From contig NZ_SAWY01000021.1 in NCBI RefSeq assembly GCF_006439335.1, positions 1 through 64,000 of the forward strand: a stretch of DNA of 64,000 nucleotides. The letters run 5' to 3'. Of this stretch, positions 55,501 through 63,600 are shown piece after piece. The notes beneath the pieces are model-generated. The model did no database searches. It was given only the letters and a program-made list of their open reading frames with translations, and was not told where the DNA came from. Each line of letters begins with the position of its first letter. Position 1 is the stretch's first letter. The translations under genes and the position numbers were made by a program. Source of the stretch: Litorilituus lipolyticus. Its GTDB lineage: Bacteria; Pseudomonadota; Gammaproteobacteria; Enterobacterales; Alteromonadaceae.

Positions 55501-57063
55501 TCTTACGACAACTGCAGCACTATTGCGCCACCACCTCAGGCCCCCATTGCTGCAGCAACAGCGCTTGATAACAACGTACAAGTAAATACTGATGTTAGAT
55601 TCAGTAGCGAAGGTTCAAGCGATCAATATGGTCAAATTGTTACTTACGCGTGGAATTTTGGTGACGGCAATACCAGTGATTGGTCTGCACCAATACATCA
55701 ATATGCGCAACCAGGTATATATGACGTCACTTTAACATTAACTGATAATGACGGCATGACAGCAACAAGTTCAACGCAAGTAAATATTGCTCATACGCCA
55801 TTAACAGATATTTGTAGTACTGTTCCAGCAACAAATGAACGTGATTTAGTACCATCAGTTGAAACATGTATAGGCACTGAAGATAGCCTTACTATTCCAC
55901 AAGTGAATCAATACAAGACTGTTGCTATTTCAATGATTAATGCACCTGAAGATTCGTTAATTTACTTTGGTGCGGGTAGCTGGCCTAAAATTAACACGGG
56001 TGAATACACGGCCGTTTCAACAGAACAAGATGGACAACAGTGTATTTTCTACACTATTCCAGACGATGCAACGAGTTGGGGTTATATTCAACTAACAGGT
56101 ACACCTGCAGGTGCAACCATTGCCGTTGATTATGACGTAGCTTCATGTCGTCCAACATCTATTGATGATGTGCCAGCAGAAAATGCCTTACAAAATGGTG
56201 TGAGTAAAGTAGCATCGGGTGCTAAAAATGAAGAAGTTCATTTCACCATGGATGTACCTGCTTCTGTTGAATCATTAATCTTTAACACATCAGGTGGTAC
56301 AGGTGATGCTGACTTATACGTTAAGTTCGGTGCAGAGCCTACAGCCAGTGATTATGATTGTCGCCCATGGAAAGGTGGTAACGTTGAATCATGTGATATT
56401 AGTAATATAGAAGAAGGCACTTACTATGTCATGCTACGCGGTTACAGTGATTTTACTGATGTAAATATTACCGGCTCATATACTGAAGGTGCCGCTAATG
56501 TTGCTCCTGTAGCTACAATCAATGGCCCTTACACAGCGAATACTTCAGAAACCATTGCAATGATAAGCAGCGCATCTGACACTGACGGCTCTATTGTAAG
56601 TTACTTATGGGATTTTGGTGACGGAAATACCAGTACTGCCCAAAACCCTAACCATAGCTACGCAGGCGCAGGATCTTTTACAGTGGTATTAACGGTAACT
56701 GATAATAACGGCGCTACCGCTTCAACATCAAGCACAGCAACAATTCTAGACTCTAAAGAGCTGCAAAATGGTGTTGTTAAGTTGGTGTCTGGCCAAGCAA
56801 ATGGTGAAACTCACTACACCTTCACCGTGCCTGCTGGTGCGACTAACTTGAGCATCAGCACAAGTGGTGGTTCAGGTGATGTTGATATGCACGTTAAGTT
56901 TGGCAGTGAAGCATCACAAGCAGACTATGACTGTCGCCCATGGAAAGTAGGCAGTAATGAAACCTGTAACATTAACAACGTACAAGCAGGAACTTACCAC
57001 ATTATGCTGTTAGGTTACTCTGATTTTAACGCGGTTAACTTAGTGGGTAGCTATAACCCATAA
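52513..57063 (+). CDS. Large secreted M43 (pappalysin-like) metalloprotease with PKD, PPC and dockerin-like modules
   Basis: This 1516-residue extracellular protease has a signal peptide (cut near TAQA). The M43 domain (about 115-370) has the zinc motif HEFGHWLNLIH from His278 to His288 and the Met-turn NFMHYTDN. It is followed by two PPC-like modules, PKD (YLWNFGDGN), another PPC, PKD (YLWDFGHGE), a dockerin-like pair of EF-hand loops (DMDGDGDVDSDD, DLNNDGVVDSSD), PKD (YAWNFGDGN), PPC, PKD (YLWDFGDGN) and PPC at the end. The repeated DCRPW marks the PPC copies. It probably digests large insoluble protein outside the cell. AAGGAA precedes ATG. A terminator follows. Confidence 0.93.
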   Translation: MKAKTKAKVVRLCLFTLFASSFTAQAVGPKAVNTLKNNKFLIENQAESDKKGHDEHNCGTDHNGQDWKTLQKEFVKQIKAKKHQNNLRQLSQSNEISSYSFENSEAVDGRYYIPVVMHVYGDAYNCTDDTQKCLTDTKIEDALRKLNDDFQGLSVDTPEINPIFAAIRKNLNIEFVLAKKDPDGNPTNGIVRYDQDKAGYGNGDASIQGDIAADSWDNFKYMNVYLQNDLHADGKGNYSGVAWYPDVSMSEAGTSRVVYNPNYVGLNTNENFRSVLTHEFGHWLNLIHTFENKVCSITNEAFCSTTGDRTCDTPQMSMPSQMQNNAMNCLGQPTNTENFMHYTDNYAMFTKDQVDRMTAALHGPARSTLWSNENLVATGLAQYVSSVVHHWDGVSGIDLEPEGEVLLTQENISAPLDAIETFEVNLPLDATNVLFYLDGFTEDPDMYVSSGVTPTPPEAGSDSWIADFISFNSPGTTESVSLDIPDTTAPYYASIHAFTEFNDARLRVIQGKDPYLAEGERRYTLFKIEDLWANKTDPMWENRLGKTHTYQFTVPDDATRVVVVVPGNYQGPKMADGSINKNGDLDLHVSRNKEVSLETYDCRPYSWKLISEYCEFDGGGTFNVMIDPFQTYTSATLHVYYETANTGNQLPFANTNGTLYEEAVGHAIQFNSDGSNDPDGEIVSYLWNFGDGNESTSPNANHTYANEGEYDVTLTVTDSSGESTTATTKAVVTLNSPRDAELCDDCTRFYLNDEIDLTSIAGDTPKTYYFEAPDAASLVTFELVSRYNGDPDIHVSQNQDVSTEQYDCRPWNAPGATELCQFTSGGVFNVMIDPYKDYDSLRFRAYYDIRDDADHSAPNKLPVANAGGNYTGLSGHAVTFDGSQSSDADGTISEYLWDFGHGETQAGQVTTRTYANAGIYFVTLKVTDNEGATHYNRVQVTITPVGDMDGDGDVDSDDISALQTAIANGDTIDASFDLNNDGVVDSSDVALMSDICSYDNCSTIAPPPQAPIAAATALDNNVQVNTDVRFSSEGSSDQYGQIVTYAWNFGDGNTSDWSAPIHQYAQPGIYDVTLTLTDNDGMTATSSTQVNIAHTPLTDICSTVPATNERDLVPSVETCIGTEDSLTIPQVNQYKTVAISMINAPEDSLIYFGAGSWPKINTGEYTAVSTEQDGQQCIFYTIPDDATSWGYIQLTGTPAGATIAVDYDVASCRPTSIDDVPAENALQNGVSKVASGAKNEEVHFTMDVPASVESLIFNTSGGTGDADLYVKFGAEPTASDYDCRPWKGGNVESCDISNIEEGTYYVMLRGYSDFTDVNITGSYTEGAANVAPVATINGPYTANTSETIAMISSASDTDGSIVSYLWDFGDGNTSTAQNPNHSYAGAGSFTVVLTVTDNNGATASTSSTATILDSKELQNGVVKLVSGQANGETHYTFTVPAGATNLSISTSGGSGDVDMHVKFGSEASQADYDCRPWKVGSNETCNINNVQAGTYHIMLLGYSDFNAVNLVGSYNP

Positions 57064-57108
57064 GCTTTTATATTTAAGCTTGAAATAATAATTAAATAGC
57101 AAAACCTT

Positions 57109-57140
57109 TAAGCCAGTTTATTTAGTAAACTGGCTTTTTT
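57109..57140 (+). terminator. Terminator after the M43 protease gene
   Basis: Arms AAGCCAGTTTA (57110-57120) and TAAACTGGCTT (57126-57136) enclose the loop TTTAG and end in a run of T to 57140. Confidence 0.92.
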
Positions 57141-57167
57141 AATGTGTAGCCACACTTCATATTCAGA

Positions 57168-57258
57168 ACCTAACGGCCACTATAGGCTAAATAATTATTG
57201 ATAAAATTTCGAGAGATCAAAGAAGCTGATATTTGTTCTTTTGTGTGACTTGTTAGGC
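57168..57258 (-). repeat. attC-like site 1 (left end of cassette array)
   Basis: Read on the minus strand, GCCTAAC (R''-type box RYYYAAC) at 57258-57252 and GTTAGGT (R'-type box GTTRRRY) at 57174-57168 bound a 91-bp element with partly paired interior. Next to the R' box is TTATTTAGCC-TATAGT-GGC. The size and box consensus are those of integron cassette recombination sites. It lies 18 bp after the stop of the leftward lipoprotein gene, as expected for a cassette. Confidence 0.65.
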
Positions 57259-57275
57259 ATGCCGAATTAATATAC

Positions 57276-57965
57276 TTAGCTCCGTTGCCCATAAATAAAA
57301 CTACAATTTGGAATGAAAGAATATTTATCAAGAGGTTTAAGTTCGATTATTTCAATCTCACTTACTTTATCAATTTCAGTTTTTTGTTCAATCTCAAAGT
57401 AAAACCACCATCGTTCATTGAAAGAGGTTAATTCTAAATACGGGTAACTTCTTAATTTCCAAATACCTTCTAAATAATCAGTTCTATCACTAGGTTTGTT
57501 AGCAAAGAACAATTGATAAGTATTGTCTCGATACAATTTCATTTTAACGGGAATATCACAACCGCGTACTTCATACTCATTAACCAGATCTTGAGCGGGG
57601 GTTGTATCGTTTCGTTTGATCCCTTCATGTAGAAGGAACAAACCAATGCTATCATTTTTAAACCAATGATTCCCATTTACAAGGAGTTCTATATTTGAAA
57701 TAGGCCAATCCAATTTAGAAAGTAAATTCACCAAACTATCTAGATTCTTGCCATCATTTAAAAATGGAGAGTAAACCAACGTTGATTGATTAATTTTTTC
57801 AGGAAAAGATAAAGTGTTTGTTACAACATCAAAGCCTAATTCTTCTATCTCTTCGCTAACTTTTTTTATTTCAGAATCAGATAAATACCGGCTATACAAA
57901 TGAACCTTCGATGAAGAGCAACCTATTAAATAAAAGCAAATTAAAACACTAAATATGACTTTCAT
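57276..57965 (-). CDS. Cassette-borne lipoprotein of unknown function, 229 aa
   Basis: The start at 57965 (MKVIFSVLICFYLIGCSSS) has GGAG four bases upstream and a clear lipobox LIGC; the frame extends to 58040 without support. The mature part begins with SKVHLYSRYLSDSEIKKVSEE and has an OmpA-like or peptidoglycan-unrelated alpha/beta look that I cannot assign. The only cysteines in the mature part are two far apart. It lies between attC-like sites 2 and 1. Confidence 0.75.
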   Translation of the reverse strand: MKVIFSVLICFYLIGCSSSKVHLYSRYLSDSEIKKVSEEIEELGFDVVTNTLSFPEKINQSTLVYSPFLNDGKNLDSLVNLLSKLDWPISNIELLVNGNHWFKNDSIGLFLLHEGIKRNDTTPAQDLVNEYEVRGCDIPVKMKLYRDNTYQLFFANKPSDRTDYLEGIWKLRSYPYLELTSFNERWWFYFEIEQKTEIDKVSEIEIIELKPLDKYSFIPNCSFIYGQRS

Positions 57966-57988
57966 AACACTCCAGCTCATTGATGTAT

Positions 57989-58050
57989 GCCTAACGCCTC
58001 TTAAGATACTAAAAATGTGTAGCGTAGTGAAACCAAGCAAACTGTTAGCA
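57989..58050 (-). repeat. attC-like site 2
   Basis: On the minus strand TGCTAAC (58050-58044) and GTTAGGC (57995-57989) bound a 62-bp element. The R' end reads ATTTTTAGTATCTTAAGAGGC before GTTAGGC, very similar to site 3. The length equals the classic 60-bp elements. The first base of the R'' box departs from consensus. Confidence 0.55.
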
Positions 58051-58075
58051 GCCCCGCTTTAAATTCTTGCTAGCT

Positions 58076-58441
58076 TTATTTATGTATCCGTGTAAATACA
58101 TACATTACACTTCCTGCCAAGAAACCGACTAAAGACATAATACAAACTAACGTAAGTGACTTTGAATAACCAAAAGTGTACGCCACCATAGCAGATATAG
58201 ATGTAGTGACCAATATAGCGGTCAAAACTAACGAACTGAAGCCAAATGGTAGCCACAATAATGTTAATACGTGCGTAAAAAGAGCTATTGGTGAAATAAA
58301 AAGCAGCAAAAGCAGTACAATAGGAAATGCTTGTAAATAACTGTCCTGAATCTGAAAATTAAAAACAAAAGTAGAAGCGAGCGAAACTATTGCAGCTGCA
58401 AAGAAGTAACCCACTGTAATTATAAGGTGATGTCGTTTCAT
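58076..58441 (-). CDS. Cassette-borne membrane protein, 121 aa
   Basis: The start at 58441 (MKRHHLIITVGYFF) replaces an upstream TTG. Four hydrophobic helices fill most of the protein (about 8-27, 40-60, 63-90, 95-116). No family is recognised. It lies between attC-like sites 3 and 2, and its start is only a few bases from the R' box of site 3. Confidence 0.7.
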   Translation of the reverse strand: MKRHHLIITVGYFFAAAIVSLASTFVFNFQIQDSYLQAFPIVLLLLLFISPIALFTHVLTLLWLPFGFSSLVLTAILVTTSISAMVAYTFGYSKSLTLVCIMSLVGFLAGSVMYVFTRIHK

Positions 58442-58446
58442 AGAAA

Positions 58447-58539
58447 GCAAACGCCTCGTTAAGAGGCTAAAAATAGTTGATTAAAATAAGTGACGAAGGA
58501 AAAAACTTTATTTTTTCCTTGTTTAACAGCTTGTTATAC
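58447..58539 (-). repeat. attC-like site 3
   Basis: It begins two bases after the final stop of the DUF4823 frame with GTATAACAAGCTGTTAAAC. It contains a perfect 10-bp hairpin (58495-58519), and ends TATTTTTAGCCTC-TTAAC-GAGGC then GTTTGC. The end matches site 2 closely. The R' box departs from GTTRRRY. Confidence 0.55.
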
Positions 58540-58541
58540 TA

Positions 58542-59066
58542 CTATCTGAATAAAGTCTTAATATAATCAGAAGTTGGTTTAGGCAACAAGTCTTGCGGAT
58601 GATCTCCACCAAAAGTAGCTAAGCCGCTAGAGCCTTTAATTATGACCGATGATTTTACTTCTAAAGTTTTAACATCTACAACAACAATTTTAATATCTGC
58701 TTTATCAGCGATACCTGACCATTCAGTAGCGCGATCTTACCAGTGTAAAATACTTGGATAAAATAAATAATCATAGTCTTGCTCTTTTGCTTCGTTGAGC
58801 GAATTTTTATAATTAGATAAGCTTGGGGCTATGTCTGCCTGTATAACAAACTGTAAAAGTGATGAACGCAAAATATTTGCAACTGCCTGGCCAGAGCCTG
58901 AATAATACTTTTCTCCATACTGACCATCTTTTGGTAAAGAAATATAAATAGATGAACTGTTGGATAAAGCAAAATTTGAATATAAAGGATCATATTTTAT
59001 TTTGCTTGTATCAACACAACCAATAACAAACACTGACAAAATAATTATGAATAATACCGACTTCAT
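58542..59066 (-). pseudogene. DUF4823-type lipoprotein gene interrupted by one in-frame TAA
   Basis: The frame begins MKSVLFIIILSVFVIGCVDT (lipobox VIGC), continues through SIYISLPKDGQYGEKYYSGSG and reaches YPSILHW. There a TAA (58739-58737) occurs. The same frame goes on without further stops as DRATEWSGIADKADIKIVVV and FGGDHPQDLLPKP to TAG at 58544-58542. In DUF4823 proteins the segment is ILHWEDRATEWSG as I remember it, so TAA replaces GAA (Glu) by a single change. The total is 174 codons plus the inner stop. Without readthrough only 109 residues are made. Confidence 0.88.
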
Positions 59067-59081
59067 TTAATGCTCCTTGTC

Positions 59082-59166
59082 GCATAACACCCACTGAGGG
59101 ATAAATAATTAGCTTAACTATACTTTAATATGTAGTGACAAAGCTAAGCTTTATTTACCGCTTTAG
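59082..59166 (-). repeat. attC-like site 4
   Basis: On the minus strand this stretch ends TTATTTATCCC-TCAGT-GGGT then GTTATGC, parallel to sites 1-3. It holds inner arms TTAGCTT/AAGCTAA (59109-59115 and 59141-59147). The R'' box is not clear. It fills the whole gap between two leftward genes. Confidence 0.45.
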
Positions 59167-59553
59167 TTACTTGATAGGTTTTGATTTGATATCTCTCCAC
59201 ACTAAGTACGCAATATGCATAACTATCAGTACAGGGAGTATATATAATATGGCATCACTGACGCTACTAGAGACTTTTATCCCTAGCGGTATCCAGATGA
59301 AAAACCAAAATAGAACAAATGAAGCTATAAGTGTAGGTCTTTCGATTGCTTTACCGTGAAATATAAGCTGAGACATTTTCCACACACCTATAGCAGACAA
59401 ACAACAGCTAACAATAAAAAATAATGGAAAAAAAAGAATCTCTAAAGGAGCCTGGATTAATACAACTAATGCTGCGCCTAATATGCCATTAACAAGAAGA
59501 ACAGAATAGATGATTATTTCAATAGTGATCCATACTCTAGTTATTGCACTCAT
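59167..59553 (-). CDS. Cassette-borne membrane protein, 128 aa
   Basis: The ATG at 59553 is preferred to GTG at 59559, which lies inside a GTTAGGT box. The AGG of that box can act as ribosome site. Four hydrophobic helices are visible (about 8-28, 30-55, 72-95, 100-120), followed by a basic tail KSKPIK. No family is recognised. Confidence 0.72.
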   Translation of the reverse strand: MSAITRVWITIEIIIYSVLLVNGILGAALVVLIQAPLEILFFPLFFIVSCCLSAIGVWKMSQLIFHGKAIERPTLIASFVLFWFFIWIPLGIKVSSSVSDAILYILPVLIVMHIAYLVWRDIKSKPIK

Positions 59554-59557
59554 AAAC

Positions 59558-59564
59558 ACCTAAC
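59558..59564 (-). repeat. R'-type box GTTAGGT, possible right end of the array (site 5, partial)
   Basis: The minus strand reads AGCTGTTAGGTG directly before the membrane-protein gene. A hairpin TTACAGAG/CTTTGTAA lies just upstream (59573-59592), but no convincing R'' partner was found. From 59593 to 59840 nothing else is seen. Confidence 0.35.
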
Positions 59565-59840
59565 AGCTTATTACAAAGACTTCTCTGTAATATCCGTTCC
59601 ATGATTTAAAATAATTAACAGCTAATATTCCATAATTTCAACAAATTAGAAAGGTAATTTTATTGCTAGTCGTTTCTCTTTTGATTTTACTGAGCACGCT
59701 CAGTAATATGCAAATAGAATCTGTTTTCCAAAATTTTAACAGCTACGCAGTTTATGAATAATCCTATCTGTATGAGGCATTAAAGTGACTAAAGAAAGTA
59801 ACTCATTATGAGTTTTTTATAGCGATTAAGTTAAAATGAA

Positions 59841-60593
59841 CTACTGAATCGAAAACACTTTGCCAGCTAATATTTTTGCTTGCTGATATCCTTCTACTAG
59901 CTCACCATTAGCTAGCACTATAGACGGGGTAACACGCACCCCTATTGATTTTGCTAATTTGTAATGAGAGTCAATTGAACCATTACAAGTATTAGCATCG
60001 ATTTCTTTATTTAATTTGGCTTGAGTTAACGCACTTTGCTTATCATTAGCGCACCATATGGCATTCATAGTTTTATAGGTTGCTGAATTAAGCCCCATTC
60101 GCGGATAAGCATAATAATTAACAGTAATGCCAAGCTCATTCAACACTGTAACTTCACCATGAAATCGTCTGCAAAAACTACAATCGACATCAGTAAAAAC
60201 ACTGATCTGCGCTTTTTCTGTTCCCATGGCTGGGTAACTAATGGCAGTATTTGTAGATAAATTTTCAATAATACTTTGTCGTCTTTGCGTTTTATTTGCT
60301 TTAGTTACATTAAGATAACTGCCACCTTTTTCTGCTTTAAATAAATTTCCTGCCAGAAAATACTGTCCATTGGCAAAAGCGTAAATCGTCTCACCTGTCG
60401 CTAACTGAACTTCATACAGCGCATTAACAGGTGATTTGTGAATAGATTCAATAACTAGCTTTGGTGCATGCGCTAACAAGTTACTTTTTAAGGTTTCTAT
60501 TTCATTGGCTTTGGCATTGGCAATGCCAATAAATGTTAAACCAAACAAACGGATCATGGTAATTAGGCTGACATTTGCAATGAGTTGCTTCAT
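59841..60593 (-). CDS. DsbC-family periplasmic thiol:disulfide protein
   Basis: This 250-residue protein has a signal peptide (cut near ANA) and a DsbC-type N-terminal dimerisation domain (LVIESIHKSPVNALYEVQLA). Its thioredoxin-fold domain has active site DCSFCRRFH and cis-Pro loop VTPSIVLANG. It should isomerise or reduce disulfides of exported proteins. It lies downstream of the Cys-containing M43 protease gene in the same direction, beyond a terminator, so a link in function is possible but not proven. Confidence 0.9.
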   Translation of the reverse strand: MKQLIANVSLITMIRLFGLTFIGIANAKANEIETLKSNLLAHAPKLVIESIHKSPVNALYEVQLATGETIYAFANGQYFLAGNLFKAEKGGSYLNVTKANKTQRRQSIIENLSTNTAISYPAMGTEKAQISVFTDVDCSFCRRFHGEVTVLNELGITVNYYAYPRMGLNSATYKTMNAIWCANDKQSALTQAKLNKEIDANTCNGSIDSHYKLAKSIGVRVTPSIVLANGELVEGYQQAKILAGKVFSIQ

Positions 60594-60615
60594 TAATACC
60601 TTCCCTTATTTCTAT

Positions 60616-60646
60616 ATAAAAATAACCCTGCATCTGCAGGGTTATC
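60616..60646 (-). terminator. Terminator between the second M43 gene and the DsbC-like gene
   Basis: 11-bp perfect arms ATAACCCTGCA (60622-60632) and TGCAGGGTTAT (60635-60645) are followed on the minus strand by a T-rich tract. Confidence 0.85.
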
Positions 60647-60687
60647 AATAATTTAATTAGATATAGCTTTACAAAGTAATTTTACGG

Positions 60688-63600
60688 CTAATTACAGTAA
60701 TCACTCGCCACATCAACTTCAATGTTAAGCGCCGCACCAGTTTTATCACCCAATACACTGATATAGGTCCAAGTATTGCCTTCGCCAATGGCTTTAGTTA
60801 TCACTAAACATTCTTGGTTGGCTGCATTTTCAGAGCTAGCATCACTGCCATCGGTTGCTGGCCAGCCGCCATTTTTAGCAAATAAACTCAGGTCTCCTGT
60901 ACCATTATCTGTTCTAATACCAATATTGCCGTAGTCTTTTGAGTTACCTAAATAAAAGCCTAAAGCACTATTGCCGTCTTCCAGACATATTGCCTCATTA
61001 GGGTATAAATCAGAGCGATTAGCAACGGGGGCTTGAGTTAAACAAACATCTTCAACCGTTGAGGTTGGCGTAGTGCCACCACCATTATCACCACCGCCAG
61101 TACTGCCACTGTTATCAACACTTACTGAAAAGTTAACATCATTGTATGAAGCGAAGCCATACAACATTATTTGATAAATACCTGCACTAGGCGTATCAAT
61201 TACACAGCTTTCTTCGTTACCTGACTTATAAGGAACACAAGTCCAGTTACTTCTGTTGGCTTTATCAATACGCGTTGCTTCATTAACGTATAAATCTACA
61301 TCACCACTGCCACCCGTCAATGTCACAACTAAATTAGTCGAATCTACCGGTACATTAACAAAGTAATCAGTTTCAGAGTATCGCTCGCCCGATACCACGC
61401 TATTGGTATTAATTAAAACTTCTTCACCAACACCGGCAACAGCCGTAATATCATCAGCTTCTTCAATAGTTCCTGCTTTAATGCCCGTATCAGGTTTGCC
61501 GCTTAAACCATATTCAATAAAGGTGACTGTTTCACCATCGCTACTTACTGACAGTTTTATCCAACCATAGTGCATTTTCCCACTTCGTCTAAAGCGCACA
61601 CCAATAAAACCAGTTTCACCACGCCAATCAGTGAAATTAGATTCACCATAGCTTAAACCATCAAGCATATGCTGACCTTTATCGCTCCAATATTCACGAC
61701 CCGGCTGCCACGGACTATTTGGTCCAATGTTATCACCTTGAGATAACTTGATAACTTCGTAATTTCCATTCGCTAAAGCATCTTTACGCCAAGTAATAAA
61801 CTTAAAGCCCGCAAGTGGGCCATCACCTGGTTCATAATTTTGCATCTGATAAGTTAACTGGTTATCAATACTTTCGTAAGATTGTAAAAATGACACATGA
61901 CCACTCGTTTCATCAGCAACACTCGCTTCTTGATAGCGATCAACTGTTTGAATAAAACTATCGCCAATGTACTCAATAGCAAACAGCTTAGTTTTGCCAG
62001 TAACATCAACTGTACTAAAGGCGCTATCTAAAAATGAAATAGAAAACTCACTATAGCTTGAATCGCGCCATGTATGCCTTGATGCGTTACCATTGAGAGT
62101 AATTGTGGCTTGTGAGGCACTTATAACATCAACATTAACACTATGACCTGAAGGCAAGTTACTTACAGTAAAGTCTGTGCCTTGAGCCAAACTGCCAGTA
62201 TTTGCAAAGCTCGCATTTTCAAGTTGAACTGTTAAGGCTGACTCAATAGAGCCATCATTGTCACTACTTTCATGGAATCTATCACCAAAGAACTCAAGTA
62301 CCGGTTTATCAATGGCAGCACTAATTTCTTCGTTGGCATTTTCATTAATACCGTAACTTAGAACATTTACGGTCGCGCCATCTTCACTGACTCTTAACTT
62401 CAACCAACCATATAAGAAACCTTCGCTAAAAGCGGTAGGGATCCTAATAGCTGCAAAGCCTACTTTACCGTGCCATGCTGTATAGTCAGGTGAAGTAATA
62501 ACAGGTGGATATTGGTTTATGTCTGGTCGAACAAACCAATCACCAGAGCTTGATGCAGATATAACATCGCCCTCAGTAAAGCGTTGTACATTATGGCTAC
62601 CTGCAGTTGTTAGCATTTCAATCTTATTAATGAAGTTGTTAAATGCAACGCTATCACCATCAAAGTTCAACATATCAATGGCAACATCACCGCCCACTAA
62701 TAATGATGAGTAGCCAATTTTGGTTGGTAGCATGTTAACAGACGACCAAGCCGTGTAGGTTTGCTTAGTTAAATTGCCGTAAATCACCTGATAATCATCA
62801 GAGAAGTTAATATCGAACGAACCACTCGTTGCATACAGTGCACTTGCACTACCCGTAACAGCGCCATCAAGCAAGGTTAATGAGAATGTTGCGTTATCTG
62901 CTTTATCATGCGCTGAGGCATTACCTGTTACATTAATCGTTGCAGTAGTGGCATCAATCACATCAACCGACAAAGACAAGCCTTGCGGTAAGTTTGCAAC
63001 GTTATAATCTAATCCTTTAGTTAATTGACCTGTTTTGCTAAACGTAGCGCCATCAACGGCTTTAATAGTACGTTTATTTATAATGCTACCATCGTTTAAA
63101 TGCGGACTCTCAAGGAAATACTTAAGCTTGTCTAAATCTTCATCTTCTCGTGTACTGTAATTAAACAGCACCCTTGGCCCTAGCGGTTGGGCAACACCAG
63201 TTTGCACTAAATTGTCTTGTTGCCATAAAGTCATGCGTGATGACTCTGCCAGTGCCGCATCCATGCGCGCAGTCTGACCTGCAGTAAACATGGCTTCACA
63301 CGAATTGTAATCCATATGGTTTTGGCTATTTACTAGCTCACCAAAACAGTTATATTGCTCTCCACAGCCTAAGCCACCTGACGTTGCTGGTGTATCATCA
63401 ACAAAATCACCATCACCTGCAGTACAGCCACCATTATCAAAGGTGTGATATAAACCAAGGTAATGGCCTACTTCATGAGTTAATGAAGAGGCTGGTGGTG
63501 AATACTCTAAATATTTACCGTTATAAACAATACGCGCGGTATTTTCATCAGTCATTCCTTGGCTTGGTAACCAAGCCGTACCTGAATTGGTTGTACTTCC

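Noticed and set aside
57109..59564. Insertion sequence or transposon as cause of the small-gene cluster
   Set aside because: No transposase frame, terminal inverted repeats or target duplication was seen; the recurring junction elements fit attC sites better.
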